This document shows, piece after piece, positions 1 to 4,022 of a stretch of DNA of 7,173 bases (position 1 is the first letter of the stretch; each line of letters begins with the position of its first letter). Under the pieces are notes generated by a model. That model was not told where the DNA came from and ran no database searches. It saw only the letters and a program-made list of their open reading frames with translations. A program made the position numbers and the translations under genes. Origin of the DNA: Planctomycetota bacterium (GTDB lineage: Bacteria; Planctomycetota; PUPC01; JABMSA01; JAUWKK01). The stretch is taken from the NCBI GenBank assembly GCA_030614245.1, contig JAUWKK010000144.1, positions 1 to 7,173 on the forward strand. The letters run 5' to 3'.

Positions 1-286
1 CAGTGCGGTCTGGCAACAGACCGTATCGAAGAGGCCAGGCAGCGATACCCCGGGAGGGGTCGCGTTTCGGCCGGCACACGGCGCCAAGTGCCCCCTTCAG
101 CGAAGCGTCGCGAGCTCTGAAAGCCGGGCTCTTTCACTCGCGGTGAGGCGGTTATCGCGAGTGGCCCGTGTCGGTGGTTGGCGGCGCCACCTGGAGAAAA
201 TGGCGGGGCGTACTGACCGATGATGGTCCCACGCCGTCCCGTCGCGACAGAGATGCGCGAGCGGGTAAGCGTCACGATAAGGCTTG
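1..286. other. Gene-free structured region, possibly group II intron RNA remnant
   Basis: I find no convincing coding sequence here. Several compact inverted repeats are visible: 6-12 with 17-23 (7 bp, GCAA loop), 47-51 with 56-60 (5 bp, GGGA loop, with GCG 42-44 and CGC 61-63 able to extend it past an AT bulge), and 135-142 with 156-163 (8 bp perfect, 13-base loop). CGCGAG at 109-114 could pair with 137-142 instead. Position 3-7 reads GTGCG, which resembles the 5' boundary consensus of group II introns. Because a group II reverse transcriptase fragment follows directly, I infer this may be the RNA part of the same decayed intron. I cannot assign intron domains, and no catalytic domain V is recognisable, so the intron reading is tentative. 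Confidence 0.3.
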
Positions 287-409
287 TCCGAAACGCTGAC
301 GCAAGGCGGCGTCATCTCGCCGTTGCTGGCGAACATCGTCTTGAACTACCTCGACTGGAAATTCCATGCCGGGGGATAGAAGTTCGTGCGATACGGCGAG
401 GATTTCACC
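287..409 (+). pseudogene. Group II intron reverse transcriptase fragment (decayed)
   Basis: Read from 287, the frame gives SETLTQGGVISPLLANI, then VLNYLDWKFHAGG, a TAG stop at 377-379, then KFVRYGEDFT. This is the block of group II intron-encoded reverse transcriptases (LtrA type) that normally reads TPQGGVISPLLANI...LN.LDW...G..FVRYADDF, covering RT motifs 4 to 5. The catalytic YADD box is YGED at 392-403, so the first aspartate is replaced by glutamate. The same frame has a TAA at 278-280, and similarity stops after about 409. Only about 41 codons of a protein usually over 400 residues remain, with no maturase or endonuclease part. It is therefore a dead relic of a retroelement, truncated on both sides. 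The family match is strong; how the relic arose is unknown. Confidence 0.82.
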
Positions 410-499
410 GCGTGGTCTCGCTTGCGCTTTCGATAATGCTGCTTGTCACAATGGCAAAGTACTACGAAAAGCGCGGCCATCAGCACGATTATCATTCAT

Positions 500-503
500 G
501 GAG
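500..503 (+). promoter_or_regulatory. Ribosome binding site deciding the PHP gene start
   Basis: GGAG lies 7 bases before GTG 511. The in-frame ATG codons at 436 and 451, and those at 220 and 223, have no comparable Shine-Dalgarno sequence. This supports GTG 511 as the start. Confidence 0.6.
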
Positions 504-510
504 ACCATCA

Positions 511-1872
511 GTGACAGACGACATAGCTTCTCTCGAGCAGCAGCTCAACGATTTCGACCCGGACGTCCGGCGTGATGCGCTCAACGGCATCGCGTCGGCT
601 CTCGCTGCGGGCGCAGTATCCGCTTCGCCGCCGACGGGCGACATAAACGTTCATTTGCACACGTTTTTCTCGTTCAACGCCGCCGACTGGTCTCCGTCGC
701 GAATAGTGTGGGAGGCGAAGAAGATCGGGCTGGATGCGGTCGGTTCGGTCGATTTCGACGTGCTCGATGCGATGGCGGAGATCTTCGAGGCCGGCGACGT
801 GCTCGGCGTGCGGACGGTCGCGGCGCTCGAGACGCGCACGTTCATCGAGCAGCACAGCGACAAGGTGTTCTGTTCGCCCGGCGAGCCCGGCGTGGCATAT
901 TTCATGGGCACAGGCTTCGCGCAGCTTCCCGGCCCGGAGACCGCCGCCGCGGCCGCTCTCTCCGCGATGCGCGCGCAGGCAGCCGCACGCAACGCCGCAA
1001 TGCTCGAACGCATCAGCCCGGCCGTCGGAGCGCTCGGCATCGACTACGACGCCGACGTAACCCCGCGCACGCCGAAGGGCAACGCGACCGAGCGGCACAT
1101 GCTGGCGGCATTCGACGACAGGGCGCGGCGGACGTTCCCCGAACCCGAACGCCTCGCAGCTTTCTGGGCCGGAGCGCTCGGAACCGACGCCGCCAAGATC
1201 AAACACATCCTCGACGCCACCCCCGCGCTGCGCAATGCCATCCGAGCCACATTGATGAAGCGCGGCGGAATCGGATACGTCCAGCCCGACGAGAAGACCT
1301 TCCCGCCCATCGCGGACGTCATCGAGGTGATACTCGAATGCCGCGCCATCCCCTGCTTCACTTGGCTCGACGGCACATCGGCGGGCGAAGCCGACCCCGA
1401 ATGGCTCGCCGACTTCAGCCTCGAATTCGGATGCCTGGCGATGAACATCATCCCCGACCGGAACTGGAACATCGCCGATCCCGACACGAAGAGGCTGAAG
1501 GTGCGGAAACTCGGCGAGATGGTCGAGGCTATCCGCTCACGCGACCTGATCTTCTCGACAGGCACGGAGATGAACAGTTACGGCCAGCGTTTCGTCGATG
1601 ACTTCCGCTCCGCCGAGCTTGCGCCTTTTGCGGACGATTTCCGCAACGGGGCGCTTATCCTGTACGGGCACACGCTCTTGCAGCGGGCGCTCGCAATGGG
1701 CCGCACCAGCGATTGGGCACGCGACACGTTCGGCGGCGACCGCAGGGCCGCCAACTCGTTCTATCTGGAGGTCGGCAGGAAGGGCTTTCCGCCCAGGCAG
1801 GCGCGCGAGGCCATCTCGAAGCTGGGCGACGAGCCGTGCGACGTCGAGGATATACGCAAGGCGCTCGGCTGA
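511..1872 (+). CDS. PHP-domain metal-dependent hydrolase-like protein
   Basis: This is a 453-residue protein of the PHP (polymerase and histidinol phosphatase) superfamily, whose members are metal-dependent phosphoesterases or hydrolases. The substrate is not known here. After a short acidic helical N-terminus (about 1-35) comes the first PHP motif, VHLHTFFSF, with H48 and H50. The second motif, normally TDHD-like, reads SVDFDVLD (79-86), so a phenylalanine (F82) replaces the usual histidine. E107 in ALETRTFI fits the third motif. Late candidates for metal binding are E353 in TGTEMNSYG and H387 in YGHTLLQRA. There is no signal peptide or membrane segment, so it is probably cytoplasmic. The open frame extends back to 220, but those 97 codons overlap the reverse transcriptase relic in another frame and are not believed; GTG 511 has an RBS and falls just before the conserved part. 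The neighbours do not reveal a pathway. The fold assignment is fairly sure, catalysis is not. Confidence 0.78.
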   Translation: MTDDIASLEQQLNDFDPDVRRDALNGIASALAAGAVSASPPTGDINVHLHTFFSFNAADWSPSRIVWEAKKIGLDAVGSVDFDVLDAMAEIFEAGDVLGVRTVAALETRTFIEQHSDKVFCSPGEPGVAYFMGTGFAQLPGPETAAAAALSAMRAQAAARNAAMLERISPAVGALGIDYDADVTPRTPKGNATERHMLAAFDDRARRTFPEPERLAAFWAGALGTDAAKIKHILDATPALRNAIRATLMKRGGIGYVQPDEKTFPPIADVIEVILECRAIPCFTWLDGTSAGEADPEWLADFSLEFGCLAMNIIPDRNWNIADPDTKRLKVRKLGEMVEAIRSRDLIFSTGTEMNSYGQRFVDDFRSAELAPFADDFRNGALILYGHTLLQRALAMGRTSDWARDTFGGDRRAANSFYLEVGRKGFPPRQAREAISKLGDEPCDVEDIRKALG

Positions 1873-1913
1873 AGCGGCACCGAACAACGCAAATGGCTCG
1901 CAGATGAAATCCA

Positions 1914-1942
1914 TTGATGCAGCACAGGCGGACGGCTATAAT
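1914..1942 (+). promoter_or_regulatory. Sigma70-type promoter for the zinc-ribbon gene
   Basis: TTGATG (1914-1919) and a perfect TATAAT (1937-1942) are separated by exactly 17 bases. Transcription would start near 1949, leaving a leader of about 34 bases before ATG 1983. It lies in the 110-base gap after the PHP gene, so the zinc-ribbon gene is probably expressed on its own. Confidence 0.7.
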
Positions 1943-1970
1943 AACGGGCGGAACCGGAAACGACAACGCC

Positions 1971-1976
1971 GAGGAG
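1971..1976 (+). promoter_or_regulatory. Ribosome binding site of the zinc-ribbon gene
   Basis: GAGGAG stands 6 bases before ATG 1983. It selects this ATG over the upstream in-frame TTG 1914 and ATG 1917, which lie inside the -35 region of the promoter. Confidence 0.75.
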
Positions 1977-1982
1977 CTGCTG

Positions 1983-2924
1983 ATGCCAGTCAAGGCTCAA
2001 TGTCCATACTGTCTAACCGTCTTCAGTGTGCCCCGCGAGAAGATCGGCCTGAAAGCGAAGTGCTCGAAATGCTCTGCAAGTTTCAGGCTCTCGGCAATGC
2101 CTGATGACCGTCTTGATATCGGCGAGCGCCAGGCGAAAGCTGAGTTTATCGAAGTTCGCGGCCCGTTCGGCCTGCCGCGATGGGCCTCGCGGGTTGCCGC
2201 CATAGTGCTCTTTCTTATCGCGATGGGTTTCGTGATCCACTACTCGACGAAGTTCACCTCGCAAAGGCAGCTTGGCCCCTCGAAGGAGGTCAGCGACAAG
2301 ATATACGAGGCCCGCAAGTCCTACGAGAGCGGCGACCTCATGATGACCATCGCACGCTACCGGGATGCGCGGGCAATGGCCACAAGGCTCGGCGGCTCCG
2401 GCAAAGAAGTTCGTAATCTCATTCACAAAGAACTCGAGCAAGCCCAGAAAGACAGCAGGCGGCCCGTCATACTCATGGGATTCAAGACGGCGAAGAGCAT
2501 CGAGGCTCTGCCGCAAGGGCCGGAACTGGACGAAACTCAGCGGCTGAGGAGTGCGCCTGGACCTCGCTTCGAGCCCGAAGCCGACGACGATGAGATATTC
2601 ATGATGGTCAAGTGCTGCATCGACATGGAGAAAGCACCGCCCTTCACCAAATTCCGGGGCGACGATGCCATCGAGTTCAAGGCGAGCGAATTCACCGCTT
2701 ACGATCGCGACGATGGCACGTACAAGGCCGTCGGATTTAAGATACAGGACAACTACCTCCACGGCACGCTGATCATCCAACCTCCACTGAAGGACCAGAC
2801 ATTCGCCACGATCGGCGTGGTATTCCTGGTACCGGCTGAAACACAACTGCACTACATCATCCACAAGGAACTGCGTTCGTCGGCGATCCCCGAATTCAAG
2901 ACGCTCGGCAAGGCGCGCGACTAA
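1983..2924 (+). CDS. Zinc-ribbon, single-pass membrane protein of unknown function
   Basis: A 313-residue protein. The N-terminus is a zinc ribbon of the MJ0042-like type: C7-P-Y-C10 and C27-S-K-C30, a CxxC-x16-CxxC arrangement. One hydrophobic segment follows at about 67-86 (VAAIVLFLIAMGFVIHY), flanked on its N side by R59, R66 and R70, so the zinc ribbon should be cytoplasmic and the rest outside. Residues about 101-157 are helical with a TPR-like look (IYEARKSYESGDLMMTIARY). The C-terminal part (about 190-300) is rich in predicted beta strands and resembles an Ig-like or DUF4352-like sandwich, but I cannot name the family with certainty. ATG 1983 is chosen because it has a good RBS and begins the zinc ribbon directly. 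It is convergent with the minus-strand DUF151 gene. A sensor, scaffold or envelope role is possible, but the function is unknown. Confidence 0.85.
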   Translation: MPVKAQCPYCLTVFSVPREKIGLKAKCSKCSASFRLSAMPDDRLDIGERQAKAEFIEVRGPFGLPRWASRVAAIVLFLIAMGFVIHYSTKFTSQRQLGPSKEVSDKIYEARKSYESGDLMMTIARYRDARAMATRLGGSGKEVRNLIHKELEQAQKDSRRPVILMGFKTAKSIEALPQGPELDETQRLRSAPGPRFEPEADDDEIFMMVKCCIDMEKAPPFTKFRGDDAIEFKASEFTAYDRDDGTYKAVGFKIQDNYLHGTLIIQPPLKDQTFATIGVVFLVPAETQLHYIIHKELRSSAIPEFKTLGKARD

Positions 2925-2928
2925 TAGA

Positions 2929-2943
2929 AGCCCCTACAGGGCT
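2929..2943. repeat. Short palindrome AGCCC-CTACA-GGGCT
   Basis: A perfect 5-bp stem (2929-2933 with 2939-2943) and a 5-base loop sit five bases after the zinc-ribbon stop codon. There is no T tract, so it is not a clear intrinsic terminator. It resembles the short GC palindromes often scattered between genes in some bacterial genomes. A copy number cannot be judged from this window. Confidence 0.45.
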
Positions 2944-2963
2944 AAAGAGCGGGCCGCGACCTT

Positions 2964-3029
2964 GCCCCACGGCGTTCCCTCCGCAGGCGGACCCTCCTGA
3001 GGCGGGCAGGCAGGGCCGTGGGCTGTTTT
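2964..3029 (+). terminator. Branched hairpin with short T tract, probable terminator
   Basis: CCCACGGC (2966-2973) pairs perfectly with GCCGTGGG (3015-3022), and G2964 with C3023 can extend the stem past a bulged C. The enclosed arm can fold into two small hairpins (TCCG/CGGA at 2980-2991 and CCTC/GAGG nearby). TGTTTTA follows at 3024-3030. The position after the zinc-ribbon gene and before the convergent DUF151 gene suits a rightward terminator. The inner arms are unusual for a simple terminator, so it may be a repeat element doing this job. Confidence 0.5.
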
Positions 3030-3095
3030 ACACCGCCCCTACCATCCTGACACAAGTTTTGAGACGGTTACTAAATGAGCCTTCTTGCCGGGCGC

Positions 3096-3509
3096 TCAGG
3101 TGTCTAATGTGGGATTGTCGCGTGTGACTTCCTGGAGCACGTCTTCGGCGACGTAGATGGGCGCGTCGAGGCGAACGGCGAGAGCGATGGCATCGCTGGG
3201 CCGCGAGTCGACTTCTATGGACGTGCCCTGTTTGTCGAGCACGAGCTTGGCAAAGAATGTGTTGTTGTGCAGGCTGGTGACCTCTACGTGGTCGAGGCGG
3301 CAATCAAGTGCCTTGACGAGACTGGCGAGCAGGTCGTGCGTCATTGGTCGCTTGGTGTCTTCTTCCATCACTCTTCGGTGTATGGCGAGTGCCTCGACGA
3401 AGCCGATGAGTATGGGAAATGACCGGCGCCCGCCTTTTTCGCGCAGGAAAATGACCTGGTTCTCGGTAGGGCGCGTGATTACGATCTTTGAGAGTTGTAC
3501 TTCAACCAT
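3096..3509 (-). CDS. Bifunctional nuclease (BFN/DUF151) domain protein
   Basis: A 137-residue protein that is essentially one BFN (DUF151) domain. Hallmarks in order are PILIGFVEALAIHRRV (32-47), RPMTHDLL (54-61), the VEVTSLHNNTFFAKLVL strand pair (75-91) and DSRPSDAIALAVRLDAPIYV (101-120). Members in other organisms have been reported to have DNase and RNase activity, and bacterial ones are often stand-alone like this; the true substrate here is unknown. There is no signal peptide or membrane segment, so it is likely cytoplasmic. The start is supported by GGAG nine bases upstream and by a leftward promoter. It converges with the zinc-ribbon gene and diverges from polA. The family assignment is secure, the enzymatic activity only inferred. 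Confidence 0.92.
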   Translation of the reverse strand: MVEVQLSKIVITRPTENQVIFLREKGGRRSFPILIGFVEALAIHRRVMEEDTKRPMTHDLLASLVKALDCRLDHVEVTSLHNNTFFAKLVLDKQGTSIEVDSRPSDAIALAVRLDAPIYVAEDVLQEVTRDNPTLDT

Positions 3510-3518
3510 GTCAGATTA

Positions 3519-3522
3519 CTCC
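3519..3522 (-). promoter_or_regulatory. Ribosome binding site of the DUF151 gene
   Basis: On the minus strand GGAG lies 9 bases upstream of the ATG at 3509-3507, an acceptable if slightly long spacing. Confidence 0.6.
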
Positions 3523-3557
3523 ACGCTGATGCGGTGAGCGGTCTTATCACACCATGA

Positions 3558-3585
3558 ATTCTATCACGTTTTGGTTCTGTGTCAA
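3558..3585 (-). promoter_or_regulatory. Leftward sigma70-type promoter for the DUF151 gene
   Basis: On the minus strand a perfect TTGACA (3585-3580) and TAGAAT (3563-3558) are separated by 16 bases. An A-rich stretch lies just upstream (about 3586-3599), like an UP element. The predicted start near 3551 gives a leader of about 42 bases. Confidence 0.68.
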
Positions 3586-3661
3586 CCTTTTCTTATTTGC
3601 GTCGGCGGGCGGAAGATCGATCAGCAATGGTGATTCCGTCCTCATCCGGCTCGACGGAGCC

Positions 3662-3697
3662 CCGGCATCATTCATGGTGGTACGGCCGGTTTTTTTT
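3662..3697 (+). terminator. Hairpin with T8 tract upstream of the polA promoter
   Basis: CCGGC (3662-3666) pairs with GCCGG (3685-3689), directly followed by eight T (3690-3697). The 18-base loop can form an inner CATCA/TGGTG pairing instead of the outer stem. It has the form of a rightward intrinsic terminator, yet no rightward gene is seen directly before it. It may shield the polA promoter from upstream transcription, or the T and A tracts may simply be bent DNA around the promoter. Confidence 0.42.
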
Positions 3698-3718
3698 GAA
3701 AAGCCCGAAAAAAAGCTC

Positions 3719-3748
3719 TTGACATCGATGGTGCTTATCGGGTATAAA
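3719..3748 (+). promoter_or_regulatory. Rightward sigma70-type promoter, probably for polA-coaE
   Basis: A perfect TTGACA (3719-3724) and TATAAA (3743-3748) are separated by 18 bases. An A7 tract (3708-3714) just upstream resembles an UP element. Transcription would start near 3755. The next rightward gene is polA at 4023, so the leader would be about 268 bases. Confidence 0.68.
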
Positions 3749-3754
3749 GATGAT

Positions 3755-4022
3755 TAGACGTTCAGTGCGAACGCAATCTTCTCGCGGAGACATCCCGAGT
3801 CTGAAGGCATCTTAACTTCCCCGTTGATTACCTCTCTTGCCGCGTTCGGGGCCGGATACCTTCGCTGTCTTACTGATCAAGCATCTGTCTTCTGCACAGG
3901 AAGTCTGTCACTGCCCGAGCCTTTCCCGACGGAGTCTGTCAGCACGATTCTCTGAAGTTCACGATTAACGAAGTCACCCGGTCGCAAGTGCTCTGCGGCC
4001 CGGCATCCTGTCATACAGTGGA
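3755..4022 (+). other. Long polA leader without a recognisable gene
   Basis: Between the predicted transcription start and polA I see no credible open frame with an RBS, no known riboswitch and no tRNA. The stretch has spaced CTGTC repeats, annotated separately. It could be an untranslated leader, hold an unrecognised small RNA, or be the relic of a lost gene. The minus-strand frame crossing it (3877-4077) runs into polA antisense and looks like chance. Confidence 0.4.
3865..3941 (+). repeat. Spaced CTGTC repeats in the polA leader
   Basis: CTGTC begins at 3865, 3885, 3905 and 3936, with a further copy at 4008. The first three are exactly 20 bases apart. Two copies are extended to the identical 9-mer AGTCTGTCA (3902-3910 and 3933-3941), 31 bases apart. 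The spacing near two helical turns would suit a DNA-binding protein, but no regulator is identified. Confidence 0.4.

Noticed and set aside
432..437. GATAAT as a possible -10 box for the PHP gene
   Set aside because: No acceptable -35 box lies 16-18 bases upstream, so the promoter of the PHP gene remains unassigned.
708..1601. Long arginine-rich plus-strand frame of 297 codons inside the PHP gene
   Set aside because: The composition (very high Arg, Ala and Gly) is the usual shifted-frame product of a GC-rich gene, and the PHP frame explains the region.
2013..2864. Minus-strand frame of 283 codons opposite the zinc-ribbon gene
   Set aside because: The plus-strand frame has promoter, RBS, zinc ribbon and membrane segment; the antisense frame has no recognisable domain.
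3554..3757. Small plus-strand open frame of 67 codons with a hydrophobic, signal-like start
   Set aside because: It has no RBS, its start overlaps the -10 region of the leftward DUF151 promoter, and its body contains a T8 tract, an A7 tract and the polA promoter. It looks like control DNA that happens to be open.
3865..3941. CRISPR-like array from the repeated CTGTC units
   Set aside because: The repeated unit is only 5-9 bases and the spacing changes from 20 to 31 bases, so it does not fit CRISPR repeats and spacers.
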